Source: Baylisascaris procyonis (lineage: Eukaryota > Nematoda > Chromadorea > Rhabditida > Ascarididae). From it: a stretch of DNA of 64,000 bases. A model generated the notes under the pieces. That model was not told the origin of the DNA and ran no database searches. It was given only the letters and a program-made list of their open reading frames with translations. The translations under genes and the position numbers were made by a program. Shown piece by piece: positions 12,167 to 23,100 of the stretch (the first letter of the stretch is position 1; each line of letters begins with the position of its first letter). The stretch lies in contig JAZARR010000129.1 of NCBI GenBank assembly GCA_037389465.1, positions 98,343-162,342 of the forward strand, given 5' to 3'.

Positions 12167-13283
12167 TTCAACAATGCGTCGGCTTCAACAGCGCCTCACC
12201 TTCAACATTGCGTCGTCTTCAACAGTGCGTCGCCTTCAACAGTGCGTCGTCTTCAACAGTGCTCACCTTCAACAGTGCGTCGTCTTCAACATCGCCTCAC
12301 CTTCAACAGTGCGTCGCCTTCAACAGTGCCTCACCTTCAACAGTGCGTCGTCTTCAACAGCGCCTCACCTTCAACAGTGCGTCGTCTTCAACAGCGCCTC
12401 ACCTTCAACAGTGCGTCGTCTTCAACAGCGCCTCACCTTCAACAGTGCGTCGCCTTCAACAGTGCCTTACCTTCAACAGTGCGTCGTCTTCAACACCGCC
12501 TCACCTTCAACAGTGCGTCGTCTTCAACAGTGCGTCGCCTTCAACAGTGCCTCACCTTCAACAGTGCGTCGTGTTCAACAGCGCCTCACCTTCAACAGTG
12601 CGTCGTCTTCAACAGTGCGTCTCCTTCAACAGCGCCTCACCTTCAACAGTGCGTCGTCTTCAACAGCGCCTCACCTTCAACAGTGCGTCGTCTTCAACAG
12701 TGCGTCGCCTTCAACAGTGCCTCACCTTCAACAGTGCGTCGTCTTCAACAGCGCCTCACCTTCAACAGTGCGTCGTCAACAGTGCTTCGCCTTCAACAGT
12801 GCCACACCTTCAACAGTGCGTCGCCCTCAACAGTGCGTCGTCTTCAACAGCGCCTCACCTTCAACAGTGCGTCGTCTTCAACAGTGCGTCGCCTTCAACA
12901 GTGCCACACCTTCAACAATGCGTCGCCTTCAACAGTGCGTCGTCTTCAACAGCGCCTCAATTTCAACAGTGCGTCGTCTTCAACAGTGCGTCGCCTTCAA
13001 CAGTGCCACACCTTCAACAGTGCGTCGTCTTCAACAGTGCGTCGCCTTCAACAGTGCCACACCTTCAACAGTGCGTCGCCTTCAACAGTGCGTCGTCTTC
13101 AAGAGTGCCTCGCCTCCAACAGTGCGTGGTCTTCAACAGCGCCTCACCTTCAACATTGCGTCGCCTTCAACAGTGCTTCACCTTCAACAGTGCGTCGTCT
13201 TCAACAGCGCCTCACTTTCAACAGTGCGTCGTCTTCAACAGCGCCTCATCTCAACAGTGCGTCGCCTTCAACAGCGCCTCACC
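12167..13283 (+). repeat. 1117-bp tandem block, copy 1
   Basis: This copy is followed directly by a second at 13284-14400. Landmarks 1117 bp apart are GTCGGC (12178/13295), the 16-bp GTGCTCACC unit (12258/13375), the 14-bp GTCGTCAACAG unit (12770/13887), CTCAATTTC (about 12957/14074) and the 16-bp CTCATCTC unit (13246/14363). The odd length is explained exactly: 66 units would be 1122 bp, and the three short units lose 1 + 3 + 1 = 5 bp. Copy 1 has CAACAG at 12508-12513 where copy 2 has the CAATAG stop. Confidence 0.85.
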
Positions 13284-14400
13284 TTCAACAATGCGTCGGC
13301 TTCAACAGCGCCTCACCTTCAACAGTGCGTCGTCTTCAACAGTGCGTCGCCTTCAACAGTGCGTCGTCTTCAACAGTGCTCACCTTCAACAGTGCGTCGT
13401 CTTCAACATCGCCTCACCTTCAACAGTGCGTCGCCTTCAACAGTGCCTCACCTTCAACAGTGCGTCGTCTTCAACAGCGCCTCACCTTCAACAGTGCGTC
13501 GTCTTCAACAGCGCCTCACCTTCAACAGTGCGTCGTCTTCAACAGCGCCTCACCTTCAACAGTGCGTCGCCTTCAAGAGTGCCTTACCTTCAACAGTGCG
13601 TCGTCTTCAACACCGCCTCACCTTCAATAGTGCGTCGTCTTCAACAGTGCGTCGCCTTCAAGAGTGCCTCACCTTCAACAGTGCGTCGTGTTCAACAGCG
13701 CCTCACCTTCAACAGTGCGTCGTCTTCAACAGTGCGTCTCCTTCAACAGCGCCTCACCTTCAACAGTGCGTCGTCTTCAACAGCGCCTCACCTTCAACAG
13801 TGCGTCGTCTTCAACAGTGCGTCGCCTTCAACAGTGCCTCACCTTCAACAGTGCGTCGTCTTCAACAGCGCCTCACCTTCAACAGTGCGTCGTCAACAGT
13901 GCTTCGCCTTCAACAGTGCCACACCTTCAACAGTGCGTCGCCATCAACAGTGCGTCGTCTTCAACAGCGCCTCACCTTCAACAGTGCGTCGTCTTCAACA
14001 GTGCGTCGCCTTCAACAGTGCCACACCTTCAACAGTGCGTCGCCTTCAACAGTGCGTCGTCTTCAACAGCGCCTCAATTTCAACAGTGCGTCGTCTTCAA
14101 CAGTGCGTCGCCTTCAACAGTGCCACACCTTCAACAGTGCGTCGTCTTCAACAGTGCGTCGCCTTCAACAGTGCCACACCTTCAACAGTGCGTCGCCTTC
14201 AACAGTGCGTCGTCTTCAACAGTGCCTCGCCTTCAACAGTGCGTCGTCTTCAACAGCGCCTCACCTTCAACAGTGCGTCGCCTTCAACAGTGCTTCACCT
14301 TCAACAGTGCGTCGTCTTCAACAGCGCCTCACTTTCAACAGTGCGTCGTCTTCAACAGCGCCTCATCTCAACAGTGCGTCGTCTTCAACAGCGCCTCACC
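13284..14400 (+). repeat. 1117-bp tandem block, copy 2
   Basis: This copy shares the three short units of copy 1 at the same spacing but has diverged by scattered substitutions. It carries CTTCAAGAGTGCCTTAC and CAATAG (stop at 13628-13630), where copy 1 has CTTCAACAGTGCCTTAC and CAACAG. The variants therefore spread or reverted after duplication, for example by gene conversion with the similar blocks near 5.2, 6.8 and 10.1 kb. A third relative of part of this block lies at about 6,880-7,530, at an offset of 5769 bp from copy 1. Confidence 0.85.
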
Positions 14401-15409
14401 TTCAACAGTGCGTCGTCTTCAACAGTGCCTCACCTTCAACAGTGCGTCGCCTTCAACAGCGCCTCACCTTCAACAGTGCGTCGTCTTCAACAGCGCCTCA
14501 CCTTCAACAGTGCGTCGTCTTCAACAGCGCCTCACCTTCAACAGTGCGTCGTCTTCAACAGCGCCTCACCTTCAACAGTGCGTCGCCTTCAACAGCGCCT
14601 CACCTTCAACAGTGCGTCTCCTTCAACAGTGCCTCACCTTCAACAGTGCGTCGTCTTCAACAGCGCCTCACCTTCAACAGTGCGTCGTCTTCAACAGTGC
14701 ATCGCCTTCAACAGTGCCTCACATTCAACAGTGCGTCGTCTTCAACAGCGCCTCACCTTCAACAGTGCGTCGTCTTCAACAGTGCGTCGCCTTCAACAGT
14801 GCCACACCTTCAACAGTGCGTCGCCTTCAACAGTGCGTCGTCTTCAACAGCGCCTCACCTTCAACAGTGCGTCGCCTTCAACGCTGCCTCACCTTCAACA
14901 GTGCGTCGTCTTCAACAGCGCCTCACCTTCAACAGTGCGTCTCCTTCAACAGCGCCTCACCTTCAACAGTGCGTCGCCTTCAACAGTGCCTCACCTTCAA
15001 CAGTGCGTCGTCTCCAACAGCGCCTCACCTTCAACAGTGCGTCGTCTTCAACAGTGCGTCGCCTTCAACAGTGCCACACCTTCAACAGTGCGTCGCCTTC
15101 AACAGTGCGTCGTCTTCAACAGTGCCTCACCTTCAACAGTGCGTGGTCTTCAACAGCGCCTCACCTTCAACAGTGCGTCGCCTTCAACAGTGCCTCACCT
15201 TCAACAGTGCGTCGTCTTCAACAGCGCCTCACCTTCAACAGTGCGTCGCCTTCAACAGTGCCTCACCTTCAACAGTGCGTCGTCTTCAACAGCGCCTCAC
15301 CTTCAACAGTGCGTCGTCTTCAACAGCGCCTCACCTTCAACAATGCGTCATCTTCAACAGCGCCTCACCTTCAACAGTGCGTCGCCTTCAACAGCGCCTC
15401 ACCTTCAAC

Positions 15410-15780
15410 AGTGCGTCTCCTTCAACAGCGCCTCACCTTCAACAGCGCGTCGCCTTCAACAGCGCCTCACCTTCAACAGTGCGTCGCCTTCAACAGTGCC
15501 ACACCTTCAACGGTGCGTCGTCTTCAACAGCGCCTCACCTTCAACAGTGCGTCGCCTTCAACAGCGCCTCAAAATTCAACAGTGCATCGGCTTCAACAGC
15601 GCCTCACCTTCAACATTGTGTCGTCTTCAACAGTGCGTCGCCTTCAACAGTGCGTCGTCTTCAACAGTGCTCACCTTCAACAGTGCGTCGTCTTCAACAG
15701 CGCCTCACCTTCAACAGTGCGTCGCCTTCAACAGTGCCTCACCTTCAACAGTGCGTCGTCTTCAACAGCGCCTCACCTTC
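15410..15780 (+). repeat. 1411-bp-offset duplicated block, copy 1
   Basis: This segment contains the rare CTCAAAATTC junction (AAAA at 15571-15574), GTCGGC-type and CAACATTG units, and the 16-bp GTGCTCACC unit (15666-15675). The same order recurs at 16821-17191, 1411 bp (83 units) downstream. Private changes in this copy include CAACGGTGCG, GTGCATCGG and TTGTGTCG. Confidence 0.7.
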
Positions 15781-16820
15781 AACAGTGCGTCGCCTTCAAC
15801 AGTGCCACACCTTCAACAGTGCGTCGTCTTCAACAGTGCCTCACCTTCAACAGTGCGTCGTCTTCAACAGCGCCTCACCTTCAACAGTGCGTCGTCTTCA
15901 ACAGCGCCTCACCTTCAACAGTGCGTCGTCTTCAACAGCGCCTCACCTTCAACAGTGCGTCGCCTTCAACAGCGCCTCACCTTCAACAGTGCGTCTCCTT
16001 CAACAGTGCCTCACCTTCAACAGTGCGTCGTCTTCAACAGCGCCTCACCTTCAACAGTGCGTCGTCTTCAACAGTGCGTCGCCTTCAACAGTGCCTCACA
16101 TTCAACAGTGCGTCGTCTTCAACAGCGCCTCACCTTCAACAGTGCGTCGTCTTCAACAGTGCGTCGCCTTCAACAGTGCCACACCTTCAACAGTGCGTCG
16201 CCTTCAACAGTGCGTCGTCTTCAACAGCGCCTCACCTTCAACAGTGCGTCGTCTTCAACAGTGCGTCGCCTTCAACAGTGCCACACCTTCAACAGTGCGT
16301 CGCCTTCAACAGTGCCTCACCTTCAACAGTGCGTCGTCTTCAACAGCGCCTCACCTTCAACAGTGCGTCTCCTTCAACAGCGCCTCACCTTCAACAGTGC
16401 GTCGCCTTCAACAGTGCCACACCTTCAACAGTGCGTCGCCTTCAACAGTGCGTCGTCTTCAACAGTGCCTCACCTTCAACAGTGCGTGGTCTTCAACAGC
16501 GCCTCACCTTCAACAGTGCGTCGCCTTCAACAGTGCCTCACCTTCAACAGTGCGTCGTCTTCAACAGCGCCTCACCTTCAACAGTGCGTCGCCTTCAACA
16601 GTGCCTCACCTTCAACAGTGCGTCGTCTTCAACAGCGCCTCACCTTCAACAGTGCGTCGTCTTCAACAGCGCCTCACCTTCAACAGTGCGTCGTCTTCAA
16701 CAGCGCCTCACCTTCAACAGTGCGTCGCCTTCAACAGCGCCTCACCTTCAACAGTGCGTCTCCTTCAACAGCGCCTCACCTTCAACAGCGCGTCGTCTTC
16801 AACAGCGCCTCACCTTCAAC

Positions 16821-17191
16821 AGTGCGTCTCCTTCAACAGCGCCTCACCTTCAACAGCGCGTCGTCTTCAACAGCGCCTCACCTTCAACAGTGCGTCGCCT
16901 TCAACAGTGCCACACCTTCAACAGTGCGTCGTCTTCAACAGCGCCTCACCTTCAACAGTGCGTCGCCTTCAACAGCGCCTCAAAATTCAACAGTGCGTCG
17001 GCTTCAACAGCGCCTCACCTTCAACATTGCGTCGTCTTCAACAGTGCGTCGCCTTCAACAGTGCGTCGTCTTCAACAGTGCTCACCTTCAACAGTGCGTC
17101 GTCTTCAACATCGCCTCACCTTCAACAGTGCGTCGCCTTCAACAGTGCCTCACCTTCAACAGTGCGTCGTCTTCAACAGCGCCTCACTTTC
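16821..17191 (+). repeat. 1411-bp-offset duplicated block, copy 2
   Basis: This is the partner of 15410-15780, with AAAA at 16982-16985 and GTGCTCACC at 17077-17086. CTCAAAATTC junctions are also found at 9776 and 12163, so four copies of this marker exist, and all lie in the edge domain. Confidence 0.7.
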
Positions 17192-20100
17192 AACAGTGCG
17201 TCGTCTTCAACAGCGCCTCACCTTCAACAATGCGTCGTTTTCAACAGCGCCTCACCTTCAACAGTGCGTCGCCTTCAACAGCGCGTCACCTTCAACAGTG
17301 CGTCTCCTTCAACAGCGCCTCACCTTCAACAGTGCGCCGCCTTCAACAGTGCCACACCTTCAACAGTGCGTCGTCTTCAACAGTGCCTCACCTTCAACAG
17401 TGCGTCGTCTTCAACAGCGCCTCACCTTCAACAGTGCGTCGCCTTCAACAGCGCCTCACCTTCAACAGTGCGTCAGCTTCAACAGCGCCTCACCTTCAAC
17501 ATTGCGTCGTCTTCAACAGTGCGTCGCCTTCAACAGTGCGTCGTCTTCAACAGTGCTCACCTTCAACAATGCGTCGTCTTCAACAGCGCCTCACCTTCAA
17601 CAGTGCGTCTCCTTCAACAGCGCCTCACCTTCAACATTGCGTCGTCTTCAACAGCGCCTCACCTTCAACAGTGCGCCGTCTTCAACAGTGCGTCGTCTTC
17701 AACAGCGCCTCACCTTCAACGGTGCGTCTCCTTCAACAGTGCCTCACCTTCAACAGTGCGTCGTCTTCAACAGCGCCTCACCTTCAACAGTGCCTCACCT
17801 TCAACAGTGCGTCGTCTTCAACAGCGCCTCACCTTCAACAGTGCGTCGCCTTCAACAGTGCCTCACCTTCAACAGTGCGTCGTCTTCAACAGCGCCTCAC
17901 CTTCAACAGTGCGTCGTCTTCAACAGCGCCTCACCTTCAACAGTGCGTCGCCTTCAAGAGTGCCTTACCTTCAACAGTGCGTCGTCTTCAACACCGCCTC
18001 ACCTTCAACAGTGCGTCGTCTTCAACAGTGCGTCGCCTTCAACAGTGCCTCACCTTCAACAGTGCGTCGTCTTCAACAGCGCCTCACCTTCAACAGTGCG
18101 TCGTCTTCAACAGTGCGTCTCCTTCAACAGCGCCTCACCTTCAACAGTGCGTCGTCTTCAACAGCGCCTCACCTTCAACAGTGCGTCGTCTTCAACAGTG
18201 CGTCGCCTTCAACAGTGCCTCACCTTCAACAGTGCGTCGTCTTCAACAGTGCGTCGCCTTCAACAGTGCGTCGTCTTCAACAGCGCCTCACCTTCAACAG
18301 TGCGTCGTCTTCAACAGTGCGTCGCCTTCAACAGTGCCACACCTTCAACAGTGCGTCGCCTCCAACAGTGCGTCGTCTTCAACAGCGCCTCAATTTCAAC
18401 AGTGCGTCGCCTTCAACAGTGCGTCGTCTTCAACAGTGCCTCGCCTTCAACAGTGCGTGGTCTTCAACAGCGCCTCACCTTCAACAGTGCGTCGCCTTCA
18501 ACAGTGCCTCACCTTCAACAGTGCGTCGTCTTCAACAGCGCCTCACCTTCAACAGTGCGTCGTCTTCAACAGCGCCTCACCTTCAACAGTGCGTCGTCTT
18601 CAACAGCGCCTCACCTTCAACAATGCGTCGCCTTCAACACCGCCTCACCTTCAACAGTGCGTCTCCTTCAACAGTGCCTCACCTTCAACAGTGCGTCGTC
18701 TTCAACAGCGCCTCACCTTCAACAGTGCGTCGTCTTTAACAGCGCCTCACCTTCAACAGTGCGTCGTCTTCAACAGCGCCTCACCTTCAACAGTGCGTCG
18801 CCTTCAACAGCGCCTCGCCTTCAACAGTGCGTCTCCTTCAACAGCGCCTCACCTTCAACAGCGCGTCGTCTTCAACAGCGCCTCACCTTCAACAGTGCGT
18901 CGCCTTCAACAGTGCCACACCTTCAACAGTGCGTCGTCTTCAAGAGTGCCTCACCTTCAACAGTGCGTCGTCTTCAACAGCGCCTCACCTTCAACAGTGC
19001 GTCGTCTTCAACAGTGCGTCGCCTTCAACAGTGCCTCACCTTCAACAGTGCGTCGTCTTCAACAGCGCCTCACCTTCAACAGTGCGTCGTCTTCAACAGT
19101 GCGTCTCCTTCAACAGCGCCTCACCTTCAACAGTGCGTCGTCTTCAACAGCGCCTCACCTTCAACAGTGCGTCGTCTTCAACAGTGCGTCGCCTTCAACA
19201 GTGCCTCACCTTCAACAGTGCGTCGTCTTCAACAGCGCCTCACCTTCAACAGTGCGTCGTCTTCAACAGTGCGTCGCCTTCAACAGTGCCTCACCTTCAA
19301 CAGTGCGTCGTCTTCAACAGCGCCTCACCTTCAACAGTGCGTCGTCTTCAACAGTGCGTCTCCTTCAACAGCGCCTCACCTTCAACAGTGCGTCGTCTTC
19401 AACAGCGCCTCACCTTCAACAGTGCGTTGTCTTCAACAGTGCGTCGCCTTCAACAGTGCCTCACCTTCAACAGTGCGTCGTCTTCAACAGCGCCTCACCT
19501 TCAACAGTGCGTCGTCTTCAACAGTGCTTCGCCTTCAACAGTGCCACACCTTCAACAGTGCGTCGCCTTCAACAGTGCGTCGTCTTCAACAGCGCCTCAC
19601 CTTCAACAGTGCGTCGTCTTCAACAGTGCGTCGCCTTCAACAGTGCCACACCTTCAACAGTGCGTCGCCTTCAACAGTGCGTCGTCTTCAACAGCGCCTC
19701 ACCTTCAACAGTGCGTCGTCTTCAACAGTGCGTCGCCTTCAACAGTGCCTCGCCTTCAACAGTGCGTGGTCTTCAACAGCGCCTCACCTTCAACAGTGCG
19801 TCGCCTTCAACAGTGCCTCACCTTCAACAGTGCGTCGTCTTCAACAGCGCCTCACCTTCAACAGTGCGTCGTCTTCAACAGCGCCTCACCTTCAACAGTG
19901 CGTCGTCTTCAACAGCGCCTCACCTTCAACAGTGCGTCGCCTTCAACAGCGCCTCACCTTCAACAGTGCGTCTCCTTCAACAGTGCCTCACCTTCAACAG
20001 TGCGTCGTCTTCAACAGTGCGTCGCCTTCAACAGTGCCACACCTTCAACAGTGCGTCGCCTTCAACAGTGCGTCGTCTTCAACAGCGCCTCACCTTCAAC

Positions 20101-23100
20101 AGTGCGTCGTCTTCAACAGTGCGTCGCCTTCAACAGTGCCTCGCCTTCAACAGTGCGTCGTCTTCAACAGCGCCTCACCTTCAACAGTGCGTCGCCTTCA
20201 ACAGTGCCTCACCTTCAACAGTGCGTCGTCTTCAACAGCGCCTCACCTTCAACAGTGCGTCGTCTTCAACAGCGCCTCACCTTCAACAGTGCGTCGCCTT
20301 CAACAGTGCCACACCTTCAACAATGCGTCGCCTTCAACAGTGCGTCGCCTTCAACAGTGCCGCACCTTCAACAGTGCGTCGCCTTCAACAGTGCGTCGTC
20401 TTCAACAGTGCCTCGCCTTCAACAGTGCGTCGTCTTCAACAGCGCCTCACCTTCAACAGTGCGTCGCCTTCAACAGTGCCTCACCTTCAACAGTGCGTCG
20501 TCTTCAACAGCGCCTCACCTTCAACAGTGCGTCGTCTTCAACAGCGCCTCACCTTCAACAGTGCGTCGTCTTCAACAGCGCCTCACCTTCAACAGTGCGT
20601 CGCCTTCAACACCGCCTCACCTTCAACAGTGCGTCTCCTTCAACAGTGCCTCACCTTCAACAGTGCGTCGCCTTCAACAGCGCCTCGCCTTCAACAGTGC
20701 GTCTCCTTCAACAGCGCCTCACCTTCAACAGTGCGTCGTCTTCAACAGCGCCTCACCTTCAACAGTGCGTCGCCTTCAACAGTGCCTCACCTTCAACAGT
20801 GCGTCGTCTTCAAGAGTGCCTCACCTTCAACAGTGCGTCGTCTTCCACAGCGACTCACCTTCAACAGTGCGTCGCCTTCAACAGTGCCTCACCTTCAACA
20901 GTGCGTCGTCTTCAACAGCGCCTCACCTTCAACAGTGCGTCGTCTTCAACAGCGCCTCACCTTCAACAGTGCGTCGCCTTCAACAGTGCCACACCTTCAA
21001 CAGTGCGTCGTCTTCAAGAGTGCCTCACCTTCAACAGTGCGTCGTCTTCAACAGCGCCTCACCTTCAACAGTGCGTCGCCTTCAACAGCGCCTCACCTTC
21101 AACAGTGCGTCGGCTTCAACAGTGCGTCGTCTTCAACAGCGCCTCACCTTCAACAGTGCGTCGTTTTCAACAGTGCCACACCTTCAACAGTGCGTCGTCT
21201 TCAACAGCGCCTCACCTTCAACAGTGCGTCGGCTTCAACAGTGCGTCGTCTTCAACAGCGCCTCACCTTCAACAGTGCGTCTCCTTCAACAGCGCCTCAC
21301 CTTCAACAGTGCGTCGCCTTCAACAGCGCCTCACCTTCAACAGTGCGTCGTCTTCAACAGTGCGTCGTCTTCAACAGCGCCTCACCTTCAACAGTGCGTC
21401 TCCTTCAACAGTGCCTCACCTTCAACAGTGCGTCGTCTTCAACAGCGCCTCACCTTCAACAGTGCGTCGTCTTCAACAGCGCCTCACCTTCAACAGTGCG
21501 TCTCCTTCAACAGTGCCTCACCTTCAACAGTGCGTCGTCTTCAACAGCGCCTCACCTTCAACAGTGCCTCACCTTCAACAGTGCGTCGTCTTCAACAGCG
21601 CCTCACCTTCAACAGTGCGTCGCCTTCAACAGTGCCTCACCTTCAACAGTGCGTCGTCTTCAACAGCGCCTCACCTTCAACAGTGCGTCGTCTTCAACAG
21701 CGCCTCACCTTCAACAGTGCGTCGTCTTCAACAGCGCCTCACCTTCAACAGTGCGTCGTCTTCAACAGTGCTTCGCCTTCAACAGTGCCACACCTTCAAC
21801 AGTGCGTCGCCTTCAACAGTGCGTCGTCTTCAACAGCGCCTCACCTTCAACAGTGCGTCGTCTTCAACAGTGCGTCGCCTTCAACAGTGCCACACCTTCA
21901 ACAGTGCGTCGCCTTCAACAGTGCGTCGTCTTCAACAGTGCCTCGCCTTCAACAGTGCGTCGTCTTCAACAGCGCCTCACCTTCAACAGTGCGTCGCCTT
22001 CAACAGTGCCTCACCTTCAACAGTGCGTCGTCTTCAACAGCGCCTCACCTTCAACAGTGCGTCGTCTTCAACAGCGCCTCACCTTCAACAGTGCGTCGTC
22101 TTCAACAGCGCCTCACCTTCAACAGTGCGTCGTCTTCAACAGCGCCTCACCTTCAACAGTGCGTCGCCTTCAACAGCGCCTCACCTTCAACAGTGCGTCG
22201 CCTTCAACAGCGCCTCACCTTCAACAGTGCGTCTCCTTCAACAGCGCCTCACCTTCAACAGCGCGTCGTCTTCAACAGCGCCTCACCTTCAACAGTGCGT
22301 CGCCTTCAACAGTGCCACACCTTCAACAGTGCGTCGTCTTCAACAGTGCCTCACCTTCAACAGTGCGTCGTCTTCAACAGTGCCTCACCTTCAACAGTGC
22401 GTCGTCTTCAACAGCGCCTCACCTTCAACAGTGCGTCGCCTTCAACAGCGCCTCACCTTCAACAGTGCGTCTCCTTCAACAGTGCCTCACCTTCAACAGT
22501 GCGTCGTCTTCAACAGCGCCTCACCTTCAACAGTGCGTCGTCTTCAACAGCGCCTCACCTTCAACAGTGCGTCGCCTTCAACAGCGCCTCACCTTCAACA
22601 GTGCGTCTCCTTCAACAGCGCCTCACCTTCAACAGCGCGTCGTCTTCAACAGCGCCTCACCTTCAACAGTGCGTCGTCTTCAACAGTGCGTCGTCTTCAA
22701 CAGCGCCTCACCTTCAACAGTGCGTCTCCTTCAACAGTGCCTCACCTTCAACAGTGCGTCGTCTTCAACAGCGCCTCGCCTTCAACAGTGCCTCACCTTC
22801 AACAGTGCGTCGTCTTCAACAGCGCCTCACCTTCAACAGTGCGTCGTCTTCAACAGCGCCTCACCTTCAACAGTGCGTCGCCTTCAACAGTGCCTCACCT
22901 TCAACAGTGCGTCGTCTTCAACAGCGCCTCACCTTCAACAGTGCGTCGTCTTCAACAGTGCGTCGCCTTCAACAGTGCCTCACCTTCAACAGTGCGTCGT
23001 CTTCAACAGCGCCTCACCTTCAACAGTGCGTCGTCTTCAACAGTGCGTCTCCTTCAACAGCGCCTCACCTTCAACAGTGCGTCGTCTTCAACAGCGCCTC

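Larger units (their letters stand above)
705..18739 (+). repeat. Heterogeneous edge domain of the array
   Basis: This part holds most of the private variants. Examples are CTTCAAGAG (G for C at position 7), CACCTTGAAC, CAACATTGCG, CAACACCGCC, GTCGGC, CTCAAAATTC, CTCAATTTC and GTGCCTTAC, plus 14-, 15- and 16-bp units. Eleven of the 12 + strand stop triplets in the whole array lie here (ends at 1049, 1390, 2171, 2274, 3055, 5250, 6829, 10116, 11428, 13630 and 18739). Several blocks of 0.4-1.1 kb share the same set of rare variants in the same order, showing duplication of long runs of units. Higher divergence at array edges than in the interior is the known behaviour of satellites homogenised by unequal exchange. 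The right limit is set by the last of these stop triplets and is only an approximate boundary. Confidence 0.75.

Noticed and set aside
632..18739. The other overlapping long + strand frames, including 1053-2171, 2311-5250, 3059-6829, 5284-10116, 6863-11428, 11459-13630 and 13664-18739
   Set aside because: All are alternative frames of the same repeat, delimited by single-base variants that happen to make TGA, TAA or TAG.
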